From positions 25,769,714-25,833,713 of the forward strand of contig OW203725.1 of NCBI GenBank assembly GCA_934045075.1: a stretch of 64,000 nt of DNA. Direction: 5' to 3'. Position 1 is the first letter of the stretch. Each line of letters begins with the position of its first letter. Shown in pieces: positions 23,802 to 34,900 of this stretch. The translations under genes were made by a program, and so were the position numbers. The notes below the pieces were generated by a model. That model ran no database searches. It was not told the origin of the DNA and saw only the letters and a list, made by a program, of their open reading frames with translations. Source of the DNA: Yponomeuta sedellus (lineage: Eukaryota > Arthropoda > Insecta > Lepidoptera > Yponomeutidae).

Positions 23802-25790
23802 TAATTGAAGAAAGAGAGCAACTGAAAAGCAAGCCAGACCGAACAAAAAGTGACAGAAAACAGCTATCAGCACTACACAAAAGTATCCAACACAAAATCC
23901 ATCTAAGGAAAACTGAAATCAGAATCGAAATCATAGAAAACGAGCTTCTTAAAAATGGCAGTTTGAAAAAGGCGAACAAAAAACTATCAACAACAAAAGA
24001 TTGGATTCCTTCACTTACCGGCAGCAAAAACAAAAAAACTACCAATAGAGACGAAATCATAAAAATTGCAACAGAATTCTACAAAGAGCTCTATAAAAGA
24101 CAAGGAGAGTACACAAATAATAAAAGCTTTGAAACCAGAATGAACGAAAAATTTTCGCTTTTTATTCCCAGTCTCGTCACTTCACGTCAGCGATAAAATC
24201 ACTAAAGCACGACAAAAGCCCTGGCTCCGATGGTATCACGAATGATCACCTCATTGCCCTGGGAGAAGTCCTCTCTGGGCCACTTACACAGTTTTTTAAC
24301 ATGGTACTAAACCAAGAAAAGATTCCTATAGATAGGAAAAAATCTACTATTGTTATACTTTATAAAAAAGGAGATCGCAAAAATATTGCAAACTACAGGC
24401 CAATCAGCCTTTTACCCAGTCTCTACAAAGTGTTTTCATCGATAATTCTTCGACGAATTACAAAAAAACTGGATGAAAACCAACCCGTAGAGCAAGCAGG
24501 ATTTAGAAAAAAGTTCTCTACCATCGACCATATACACACAGTTTCACAAATAATTGAAAAGTATGATGAGTATAAAAATACCCTGTATATATATTTTGTC
24601 GATTACATGAAAGCCTTCGACACAATACAACATGGTGGACTGTGGAACTCAGTTTCAAAACAAGGCATCGAAGAAAAATATCTAAAGATACTTAAAAATA
24701 TATACACTGACTGCTCAGCCCAAGTGAGACTGGAGAGGACAGGCGAAAGCTTTGAGGTATTGCAAGGAGTTAGACAAGGAGACCCCTCATCGCCGAAGCT
24801 CTTCACAGCGGTGCTTGAGAGCATATCAGAGAAATGAATTGGGAAAATAAAGGAATTAACATAAATGGAAAATTACTTTCTCACCTCCGATTTGCGGATG
24901 ACTTAGTACTGTTCGCAGAAAACCCAAAAGATCTAAAAGGTATGCTACTGGAACTCTACAAATCAAGTAATCAATATGGCTTAAAAATTAATCCGGAGAA
25001 GACTAAACTTATAACGAACGGTCCACAGACACCTATATCAATCGGTGACTCAAAACTAGAATATGTGGAAGACTACGTTTATCTTGGCAGAATTATTTCC
25101 TTTAAGGACTCTATGAACAAAGAAATATCAAAAAGAATATCAATCTCTTGGAGGAAATACTGGTCACTTAAGGAAGTGTTTAAGAGCAGATTACCAATCA
25201 CATTTAAAACTAAAATAATGGATTCCTGCATATTACCAACGCTCATATACGGATGTCAATGTTGGACACTAACAAAAGAACAGAAACGCCAAATCAGAGT
25301 TTTTCAAAGCGCTGCTGAAAGAAGCATGTTAGGTATAAAACTCCGAGACAGAAAGCGAATAAAGGACATTAGGGCAAAAACAAAGATTAAAGATGCTCTA
25401 CAAACAGCTGCAAAACTTAAATGGAAATGGGCAGGTCACGTAGTCCGCTCTACAGACGATAGATGGAGCGAAAGAGTCACGCACTGGTACCCTAGAAACG
25501 GCGACAGAGGTCGAGGACGACCGCGACTACGCTGGAGTGACGACATTGTTAGGGTAGCGGGTAGATGCTGGACGCGCACTGCCCGTGATAGAGTCACCTG
25601 GACTCAGATGGAGGAGGCCTACACCCGTTTATGGGCACTCTCAAGTTGATAAGTTTTTAAAATTATTAACGAATTTTTAACTAATATTGTAGCTCTAAGA
25701 AATTAACATACCTACTAACCAAATCAAGTTCCTGCTATAGTGTTATCTAAGAGAATGAAAATAAAGGCTATTTTATTTTATTTTTATTTT
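23802..25790 (+). pseudogene. 5'-truncated RTE-like LINE with near-intact reverse transcriptase
   Basis: A 13-bp TSD, TACATTCCATAGC, flanks it (23789-23801 and 25791-25803). It enters in the linker between endonuclease and RT (coding from about 23802), so the endonuclease is missing. RT blocks follow: NYRPISLLPSLYKVF, AGFRKKFSTIDH, QGVRQGDPSSPKLF, then RFADDLVLFAE with the catalytic FADD at about 24889. The thumb and C-terminus (AGHVVRSTDDRW, GRGRPRLRWSDDI) run to a stop at 25649. Two frame breaks are visible: at about 24180-24230 between the linker frame and the RT, and at about 24825 between ESISEK-stop and the next frame. A 3' UTR of about 140 bp ends in TTTTA repeats. This is a fairly young dead-on-arrival insertion of about 2.0 kb. 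Confidence 0.85.
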
Positions 25791-25803
25791 TACATTCCAT
25801 AGC

Positions 25804-26110
25804 ACTGTTAAAGGTAAAATAAAATTGTTTATTCCGTATTTTTACTTTTAATTATATTATTTTGTAGTTACATGCTTAAAAGTGAAAAATTAAATTCCAA
25901 TTAATACAGAAGAACAAATATTCAACTACATGCAAAATCAAAATTTTATATATTTCATTTATTATATTAGATTTAGTAATGATAATCGAGAGATACATTG
26001 AAATTTAAATTAATATATGAAAACATTTTACAAGTTTGGGTGATTGTGTGTTGCGGGTAAGTTTATGTGTATTTGCGTCTCGATGTTTCAGTCATTTCAT
26101 GATTGGGACA
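25804..26110. other. AT-rich spacer, nothing recognised
   Basis: Lies between two LINEs. No frame or repeat is supported. Confidence 0.5.
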
Positions 26111-29100
26111 CTGGCTATCTCTGTACTTTCAGCAATTCTTCGGAAGTTGCATAGTTTAACGTTTTTAAATACTTTGTTGCTATCAACTTACATTCTTTTA
26201 TTGTCGAATTTTTAATATCGCAGTATTTTAGAATTTTGTTATAGAGGAAAGGCGAAGAAAAGTGAGAAAAGCGTTGTGCAAAAGAAGTTCTTGTTTTAGG
26301 CACTGGGATTTTGAAGATTCTTTTTGCAACTAACTGGACACATGCTGAGGAGCTCATATCACTCCGATGGGTACCCAACACAGCTCCAAGGATTTAGAGT
26401 TGTCGCACTCGAAGCACAGAGCATTCCTGGTATAGGGTATCTGTGGGGTACAAGCGGGGTCTTTTGCACATTACCTGTTAAACAGAGCGCTGTGCTCTTT
26501 CGACTCTAATCATATGTGTTTTGGCTGAAGCTCCCCATACGATGAGTACGCGATGCAGTACGTAATTAGTGACTGGCAAAGGGTATATGTAATGAAGTAA
26601 TTTTTTATCAGCACTTTGTCTCAGACACATCATTATACCAATAACCTTGCGAACTCTACCCGACAGTGTCCGTGTGGACCAAATGTTAGGCGTTCATCTA
26701 GTTGGATTCCCAGATATCGGATATTATCGATGCGCTGTATACCTGGACAAAAACAAGTTTGGCTTACGTGCTCTCCACATAGATGTATCGGAATATCTGT
26801 CAAGTTTACAGGGGCGGATGTTTTAGTGATATGAAAAGCTAAGTATTTAGTTTTCGATGTATTCAGAGTCAACATATTATTGTTCAGCCAAGTAGCTACC
26901 CTGTTCATTCCGGAAACAGCCTTTTCATGAACATCAGTCCAGGAAACCCCATGGAAGATCACTGCAGTATCGTCAGCGTAGCATATCAACTCAGCGTCCA
27001 ATGACTGAATATTGACGATATCGTTCAAGTAAACTAAGAACAGTGTTGGCCCGAGTATGCTACTTGTGGCACGCCAACATTTAATGAGAGGGGATCGCTG
27101 AGGGTTGCGTTAATCCTTACACACTGTCTCCGCCCACATAGGTAGCTGTTAAACCAGTTTAGGGCTATCCCTCGTATGCCAAGTAGCTCCAGTTTTCTAA
27201 TGAGTATAGGGACGGAGACAGTGTCAAAAGCCTTCGCTAAATCTAGGAAAACTCCCAGGCACTTTTGTCCTGAGTCTAGATAACCAGAAACTAGCCTTAC
27301 CAAAAGATCCACCGCATCTTCCACAGACCTACCACGACGAAACCCAAACTGTCGTTGGGTTAAGATGTTATTCCTTTCCAGGAAACTCACTAGACGCTTA
27401 TTTGCAATCTTCTCTAGTAATTTGGAGACAGAGCTAAGCAAGGATATTGGTCTGTAATTGGTAGGAGCATTCCTAGGTCCCGCCTTGTAAATGGGGGACA
27501 CAGAAGCAAGTTTCCATTGGGCGGGAAATACCCCACTCTAGTAAAACTAGTATTCACGATATGTGACAAAGGGTGTGCCACGGAGTCCGCACAGTACTTA
27601 AGCAGTGGTGTTCTTATATTGTCCAACCCAAGTGCGCTGTCATTTTTCAATTGCATTATTATTTGCCTGATTTCTTCACAGTCTGTTGGGCTAAAGAAAA
27701 AAGAGTTACATGGATTAGCTGATTTCAGTCTCACCGAGGCAGCTAGACTTTTTTCTGTGGTGGCGAGCTTGGTCAGAATGCCATCGGCAAGATTTTTTCC
27801 CACAGTCGAGAAGTACTTATCTGTTAACATGGTTTAGGCTCTCAGACACTGGTAGTGAAGAATTTAGAAGGTGAGAGGCATCGTTCTGTGAAGCTTTTAC
27901 GTGACATATGTTTTTTATCACCTTCCATTGCTTTTTCTGATTTAGTTTACTATCTTCAAGTAGTGTTTGCTTATGCTGTCTTGAGACGTCGTAACAAATC
28001 GTTACAGAAATGTTTGTATCTGTTGAATGTTAATTTGGCAATGTGATCTTTTGGGTTTTTTCTGCACTTAAGTTGTAGCCTATCTTTATATTTTATGCAG
28101 CGCAGGAGACCTGGGGTTATCCAAGGCTTAATATTGAATCTAGTTCGACTTAGTCTAACTTGAGAGCTGTTTTTTTCAATAGCAGCTGTAATGATACCTG
28201 TGAATTCTGCTACAGCCTCTGACGGCTCCATATGCTTTGTAACTATTGACCAGTCAACATTACGGAGCTCACTCGCTATGGCCGCATAATCTATTTTCAC
28301 AACATGTCTATTTTGCTTTTGTTTCTGTTTAATATTTTTCTGGATGCCGAGCATGACTAGATCGTGATCGGTGATATGCGTAGTGCAGACAATAGATTCC
28401 ATACCGTAGCATTCCTTAATTCTTACAAAAATGTGATCCAAACACGCTGTTAGACGCGTAGGTTCCGAGATAGCTGGTAAAAGCCCAAACTCGGCCATGA
28501 GGCATAGATATTCGTCTCGTCTAGGGTCGGTGCCTTCTGACAAGGTATCAATATTTATGTCACCGCATAGAATAAGAGAGGACCCTGTGCGTAGATAGAG
28601 TAGAACTCCCTCTACGACCCTGTGTGATATCTAGACAAAAGCACATCAAGTGAGGTTAGAAATGAATTTGTGCATCTGACAGACGGTGAGCGATAAATTC
28701 CAATAATTTTATACCTATTCCCTCTACGACCCTGTGTGATATCTAGACAAAAGCACATCAAGTGAGGTTAGAAATGAATTTGTGCATCTGACAGACGGTG
28801 AGCGATAAATTCCAATAATTTTATACCTATTTGGTATATCAACTATTAAGCAGTTGGCATCATTTATGTTAGGTTCATGTGCTGTTGCAGATAGTTCTGT
28901 TTTGACATAAACAACCACTCCTCCAGCCTGGTTGATGTTGTTTTCTGTGTGAAAGGAACTATATCCGTCAATTTGTTTTATTATTGAGATTTCACTTATC
29001 CAGCACGATTACGTCAAAAACCAAATTAAGCCGCTTAAGAACCACCAAAAATGCCTCGAAATTCTTCGCTAGACTGCGTATATTAAACGTAATCACTTTT

Positions 29101-29215
29101 ATGTTGTATTTGTCGTTTAATACCTGTTGGCACGCTTCCACCGATTTTAGTTTACAGCAATTGATTGAAAGGTGATTATCAATATCCGTTGCTATGTCAT
29201 CCTCCATCTATTATG
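26111..29215 (-). pseudogene. Decayed LINE ORF2: endonuclease, RT and C-terminus
   Basis: Read on the minus strand. Endonuclease N-part at 29207-28992 (ITFNIRSLAKNFEAFLVVLK), mid-part at 28918-28724 (KIIGIYRSP), C-part at 28543-27971 (CLDHIFVRI, then TDHDLVML, the SDH-like catalytic end). RT entry at 27830-27501 (QLKNDSALGLDNI), RT core at 27501-27034 (NYRPISLLSSVSKLLEKI, FGFRRGRSVEDAV, FLDLAKAFDTV), the YADD box at 27028-26900 (ICYADDTAVIF), and a C-terminal region at about 26610-26114. Each block is in a different or interrupted frame, and a 112-bp tandem duplication (28607-28830) interrupts the endonuclease. The motifs fit the CR1/Jockey group. It is not functional. Confidence 0.8.
28607..28830 (-). 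repeat. 112-bp tandem duplication inside the LINE
   Basis: Two copies, 28607-28718 and 28719-28830, appear identical over the compared stretch (CTACGACCCTGTGTGATATC onward). It lies in the endonuclease region and is not a family feature, so it arose in this copy or is an assembly effect. Confidence 0.8.
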
Positions 29216-29639
29216 AGCTTTTTGACAATCCTTGCAATGAGATCAGTGCCAACAAATGTGTTGTATGAGAAAGCGATTATGAGTGTTATGTGAGAGTGCG
29301 CATAGTTTCTGTATTTGAATAGAGGTTGTGAATATATAATATATTATTATAGAATTAGCTTTAAAGCATTTTTAAGACTCATCGTGATCGCGGCAGGTAA
29401 GAGTTATAAATGGTATACATAGATTGTGTTGCACAGTGGAATTTCAATGTTGTATTATCTTAGAGTTATTGCTATTGCAGATAGTAAGATCCGTATTAAT
29501 TTGATTGGTTGATGCAAGTTTATCAGTTGATACATTGGAATAATTAAAGATAGCAACCAAAAAGCACAAGCAGCGAACAGAAAACACACAGTATCATATC
29601 ATTACTTATTGGCCTTTTTGCATCTACTTAATCAGATGA

Positions 29640-29880
29640 TTTATACAGCGTCCAGTGGTATCTTCACTCACACTAGATGGGTGAAGGGACCACCCCAACG
29701 CTGTAGTGCCTGGGACATGGTTTTATAGATGGTGTAGGCTTGCCCAGCACCTATACCATCCTGACAGCTTAGTCGGCCTAGCCCACAGGAAAGACTAGTC
29801 AATACGTGCGGAGCCAACCACGCCGCGGGTTTCCTCACGATGTTTTCCTTCACCGTTTCACCGTCATATCATAAGACTTA
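29640..29880 (-). repeat. Interspersed repeat inserted between LINE ORF1 and ORF2
   Basis: Its reverse complement matches 32065-32262 in NOP58 intron 1: GTGAAGGAAAACATCG, AAACCCGC, then AAGCTGT.AGGATGGTATAGG, TCCCAGGCACT and GGTCCCTTCACC. It is an independent retroelement nested in, or joined to, the decayed LINE. Confidence 0.65.
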
Positions 29881-29939
29881 ACTAAAGGCTGCAGTAGCAC
29901 CTCAGAGCTATATTCGATTGATCGAGGCAAAGGAATGAT

Positions 29940-30715
29940 AGGGCCCAATTGCACAATCACAAATAGCAAAATCAAAGCACAAGCAATTAGTAGTACCTAC
30001 ACACAAAGGGTTCAGTATTATCATGGCTACATTAGTTAGTAAGTGAAGTGGCACCTCGAAGCTGTTCCAGGTCTTCAAATGAGCGTATGCGATAGCCGGT
30101 TTGTGGACATCTTGGCGAACGAGTACGATTCCATTTCGAATCCAGCAGAATCGGTGACTTTGCTTACTTCTAGACCTGGCTTCACGAAAAAGGTCGCGGG
30201 TTTGCTTAGTGAGTCTTATGTTGAAATACAATCTCGCGGTCGGGTCATCCGATATTCCCTCAGTATTAAGATCTCGTCGGATTTTGGCGGCTTTGACAAG
30301 TTCATCGCGTTTAGCTCTTCTCACCAGTTTGACTACGATAAACCTGGGAAGGTGTGTCTGAGCGGCGCGGTCTAACACGGGCCACGTGGTCTACGTCTCT
30401 CTCAGCAAGGTCGACGCCCACCTTCTTTGCCGCGAGGAGCACTGTGTGGAGTAAGTTCTCGTTGTCATTTTCATGAATGCCTGCTATTTCCAGCTCATTG
30501 CTGATAGATTGTTGCTCTTGGTTGGAGACCTTGGACTGGAGATTAGCTATTGTTAGCTTTAGGGCATCAATCTCGTGACTTTGTGATGACACCCTACCCT
30601 CCAGGGCGGTTATTTTTCCGCTTATTGAAGTTTTTAATTCAGACACTTCTTGTCTTAACAGCCTGATCTCTTCCACCAGCGTGCCCACCATTGTTTCAAT
30701 TGAATTCGACGTCAA
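29940..30715 (-). pseudogene. LINE ORF1-like gene, coiled coil plus FP-type domain, frameshifted
   Basis: The first frame (30715-30311) starts MTSNSIETMVGTLVEEIRLL and holds a strong heptad-repeat coiled coil (about residues 8-70: LRQEVSELKTSISGKI and so on), then IAGIHENDNENLLHTV. After a frameshift at about 30375 it continues PRFIVVKLVRRAKRDELVKA, then RLYFNIRLTKQTRDLFREAR and the CWIRNGIVLVRQD block. Coiled coil, RRM-like part and this last block are the layout of many insect LINE ORF1 proteins, whose C-terminal block is related to the baculovirus FP25K-type domain. ORF1 proteins bind LINE RNA as nucleic-acid chaperones. It lies upstream of the ORF2 remnant at 29215 in the same orientation, so both probably come from one element. 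The frameshift makes it inactive. Confidence 0.75.
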
Positions 30716-30884
30716 ATTCGATGAATACTTTATTAATTGTTTACTTACCTTTTCTTTTGCGCCTATTAACAGTTTTTTAAAGGCACAAGAAACTCACAAA
30801 ACCTCAAGTTTTCGTACCCTTCGTCAAAGAAGCGCTTAGCCGGTTTTTTCTACTAAAGCAAACATTTTTTTTTCTTTTGATTAT

Positions 30885-31583
30885 TATAGTCCTAGCAGCT
30901 ATGAATAAAGCTGCATTTTGTGATGAAAGCAAGCCGTTTTGCACAGTGATAGTAGGGACAATAAGCGATTTGACCCGCAACAGCACAAGTTTCACCCCTT
31001 AGGAACAGAGAGGGCAACACTTCTTTGAAAAACACTTTGAAAAATTCTGACACGCTAAGGGATGAACCGATTGCAACGATTAATATCTTATTCGAAAGTG
31101 AATTACTTACGGTATCATCAATAAAATTAAAAGAAAATAAAAAACAATGAAAACTGCCAAAAATCTTACGTTTTGTAACAATTTTTTTTTGCAGTATTAA
31201 ATTTTTAACAATATGAATTGTAAAAAACATACCCTTTTCATACAATTTTTTTGCATGATGGAGTAAAAACTAGAAATGTACAAAAAAAAATGTTACAAAA
31301 CGTAAGATTTTTGGCAGTTATCATTGTTTTTTATTTCACTTTTATTTTTTTGATAATACCTTAAGTAATTCCCTTTCGAATAAGATATGAATCGTTGCAA
31401 TCGGTTCATCCGTTAGCGTATCAGAATTTTTCAATATGTTTTTCAAAGAAGTGGCGCCCTCTCTGTTCGTAAGGGGTGAAACTTGTGTTGCTGCGGGTCA
31501 AATCGATCACTGTGCAATCAGCTTGCTTTCATCACAAAATGCAGCTTTTCGGCAATAAAAGTGCCGTAGCTGCTAGGACTATA
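30885..31583. mobile_element. Foldback MITE upstream of NOP58
   Basis: Arms of about 305 bp (30885-31190 and 31282-31583) are imperfect inverted repeats around a 91-bp spacer. Ends read TA-TAGTCCTAGCAGCT and the complement, so TA is a likely target site. Inside the arms, TTTCATCACAAAATGCAGC, GTTTCACCCC and CTTACGTTTTGTAAC-type blocks pair, with small indels between the arms. Its right end is about 310 bp from the NOP58 start codon. It codes for nothing. Confidence 0.8.
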
Positions 31584-31894
31584 CCTTCTCTACCAAAGTG
31601 TAACCTCCCAATAGCAAACAAACAAAAGGAGGATCGAAATAGAAAAACTCTACTTTCGCAGTGGGGTGAAAACTCTTCAGTATTTAATAGTAGATTTTAA
31701 TTTATTTGCTGGCAACCCTAACATATCCAGCTAACTGTCATCTGTCAATGTCAAGTCGTTCGTCGTTCGTTTCGCGTTGCGGTGAGGTATGCGGGGTGCT
31801 TGGCGTTACCCGCAGTAAAACACGTAAATTTTGTTGTTCTCAGTGAATTAGTGTATTTTTTTCTTAGTGAACAGTAAGTGTGAAATACGCCAAA
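31584..31894 (+). promoter_or_regulatory. NOP58 promoter and 5' UTR region
   Basis: This is the only space between the foldback element and the NOP58 start codon, so core promoter and 5' UTR must lie here unless there is an upstream noncoding exon. It has no TATA box near a plausible start. It contains CTGTCATCTGTCAATGTCAAG at about 31736-31756 (repeated TGTCA) and a CpG-richer stretch at about 31757-31800. The start context GCCAAAATGT has A at -3. The exact transcription start cannot be read from sequence. Confidence 0.5.
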
Positions 31895-31939
31895 ATGTTG
31901 GTTCTATTCGAAACTCCGGCAGGATACGCTATTTTTAAA
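31895..31939 (+). CDS. NOP58: NOP58 coding exon 1
   Basis: Fifteen codons, ending in AAA directly before the donor GTAAGTG. The ATG is chosen because the N-terminus MLVLFET matches the family and the upstream frame does not. Confidence 0.93.
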
Positions 31940-34900
31940 GTAAGTGCAACACACGTGTTGAATCTAACCTAACATACGGAGTGTAAATTTTGTTTCTTTT
32001 TGAGTTAGAATCTTCAGTTTTACGTTTTAATGTGCATTATTTTTATATTTTGTAATACCACACGCGAACAGTGAAGGAAAACATCGCGAAGAAACCCGCT
32101 GCTTGGTTAGCTCTGCATTAGTATTCTTTTCTGTGGGATAGAGTGACTAAGCTGTTAGGATGGTATAGGGTCGGTGCTGGGCTTCTTTACTCCATCTAAA
32201 AAACTACGTCCCAGGCACTGCAGGGACCGAATGGTCCCTTCACCTGTGTAGTGTGGGTTACATTTTTAGTTTTTGTGTTTTATGATTGGTTTATTGTTAT
32301 CTTACATTTACAAGAGGTCCACGCATAATGAGAGCCTGCCGTGCGTAGTTTGACTGTGGAATGTTTTTTTGGTGCAGTTGTTGGACGAGTCCAAGCTGTC
32401 TCAGATTGAGGACCTGCACCAAGAGTTCAACACACCCGAGGGCGCCTCCGCAGTGTAAGTTATTAACCACCGTTGAAATCACGGTTTTTGTTTCTATTTT
32501 ATTTTCCCCTTTCTTGCAAATGCTTAACTTTACTCACTAACTGCTTTGTTTTAGGGTTAAACTAAAGAACTTTGTTAAATTTGAAGATACGACAGAAGCC
32601 CTGGCTGCCACTACTGCAATGATAGAGGGCAAACTCTCTAAACCTTTGAAGAAAGCGCTGAAGAAATATGTATGCAAGGAGGTGCAGGACCAGCTGTTAG
32701 TGGGAGACTCCAAGCTGGGTAGTGCTATAAAGGAGAAGTTTGACCTGCAGTGTGTTTCTAACTCTAATGTTCAGGAGTTGCTCCGCTGTATCCGCTCGCA
32801 GATGGACAGCCTGCTGGCTGGCCTGCCTAAGAAGGAGATGACCGCTATGGCGCTGGGGCTGGCGCACTCACTCTCACGTTACAAGCTCAAATTCTCTCCA
32901 GACAAGATTGACACCATGATTGTGCAGGCGCAGTGTCTGCTTGATGACTTGGACAAAGAGCTTAATAACTACATCATGCGCTGTCGTGAGTGGTATGGCT
33001 GGCACTTCCCTGAACTCGGCAAGATTATCACTGACAACACACTCTTTGTTAAAGTAGTGAAACTCATTGGTACACGTGATCATGCCTCAAGCACTGACTT
33101 GTCTGACATTCTACCTGAAGATTTGGAAGAAAAAGTGAAGGAAGCAGCCGAGATATCTATGGGCACTGAGATCTCTGATGACGATATCATGAACATACAA
33201 AATCTGTGTGATGAGATAATTTCCATCACAGACTACAGGACTCACCTAACGGACTATCTCAAGGCCAGGATGATGGCTATGGCCCCCAATCTAACTGTTT
33301 TGATTGGAGAGCACATTGGCGCCCGGCTGATTGCTCATGCTGGTTCCCTGATGAACTTGGCTAAGCACCCAGCTTCGACAATTCAGATCTTTGGAGCTGA
33401 GAAGGCACTTTTCCGAGCACTGAAGACCAAGAAAGATACTCCTAAGTATGGTCTGATCTACCATGCGCAGCTAGTAGGGCAAAGCAGCACAAAGAACAAG
33501 GGCAAGATGTCTCGCATGCTTGCGGCCAAGGCGGCGCTGGCTACACGTGTGGACGCTTTTGGGGAGGATGTCGGCTTCGAGCTTGGCGCTGAGCACAAAG
33601 TCAAGCTAGAGAACAAACTGCGGCTGCTCGAGGAGGGCAACCTGCGCCGCATCAGTGGCACTGGCAAGGCCAAGGCCAAGTTCGAGAAATATCACAGCAA
33701 AAGGTCTGTTTACTCTTTTAATATGGCTTTTTCAATCTCTGATTACTGTAACCTAATCCTAATTGGATTTGATTTTGAACAGTCGAACTGAGGACTCTAT
33801 TAGAGCACACAAAAAGATATTTCAGTAAAAAATTAACAACTTACGTATTATATAAATAGCTTAGAATTTGGGTCTCACCGTTTTTCCAACCTTTCCTGAA
33901 CTTGACTAATTATTTTTATGATTTCATTTCAAATTAATAGTTTTACAAATACAGTTTTCCTGTATTTGTAATGTAAAATTATATTACTTGCCAAATTTGT
34001 AATGTAAAATTATATTACTTGCCAAATTTCTTATAACTATGAATTTTGATTCTCTTGAGTATACAAAATATGATATAATTTTTTTTTGCGTTTACATAGT
34101 TTTTATTTTTTCACGGTTTCAAGGTACTATAGAGTATATGGTTTTAATTTCAACTTGATACCTCCATGCATTTTTGAGATCAAAAGGTTAAATATAACAT
34201 AAAAGGAGAAAAAAATAAATGGATGGACAGCACAGTGATCCTACGAGTATAAGGATACTTCTTTTTGAGATGCAGTACCCTAAAAAGGTAGCAGACATCA
34301 AGAATATTATATTGTAATTATCTTTCACACAACGTAATCACTTCCCATCCTGATCCAAAACTTGAATACCCTGTCAATCAATCAATCAAAAAGGTTTTAT
34401 TCAAAATAGGACAGAAACTTACTAAATGTTACACATTAAACTAGGTGCCCATTTCAAAATCTAGATAATTTTCGAGAAAAATGGACAAAAAAAACTCTAA
34501 ACTTAGTCTTTTCAAAGTGCTTAATTAAGAGGGTTTACATAATTATTATAAAACAGAGGACTCAAGCACTGTACTGGCTTTAATTTCAGGCATCTTTATC
34601 ATTTAAATAATCCTCAAGTTATAGTAGCAATTTTGTCACAATTTTGAACCACATTTCAGACAACAAAATATGTCTTCAGGTATTTTTTGTTGAGATTTTG
34701 TTGTTTGAATAAAGGCATTATCACCATCATTATAGAAATGTATACAATACCCCATGAAGGATATATTATCCTTTGCCAGCCTAGATCTTGGGAAGGAAGT
34801 TTATGTTTATTTCAAGTATTTAACTTGTGTTTTATTACAACATATATACAATTTCCAAGCTACTGATATTTTTCCTGACCTGTTAACAAATCTCTACGGC

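Noticed and set aside
33458..33679. Minus-strand 73-codon Ser/Leu-rich frame
   Set aside because: It is the antisense of NOP58 exon 3.
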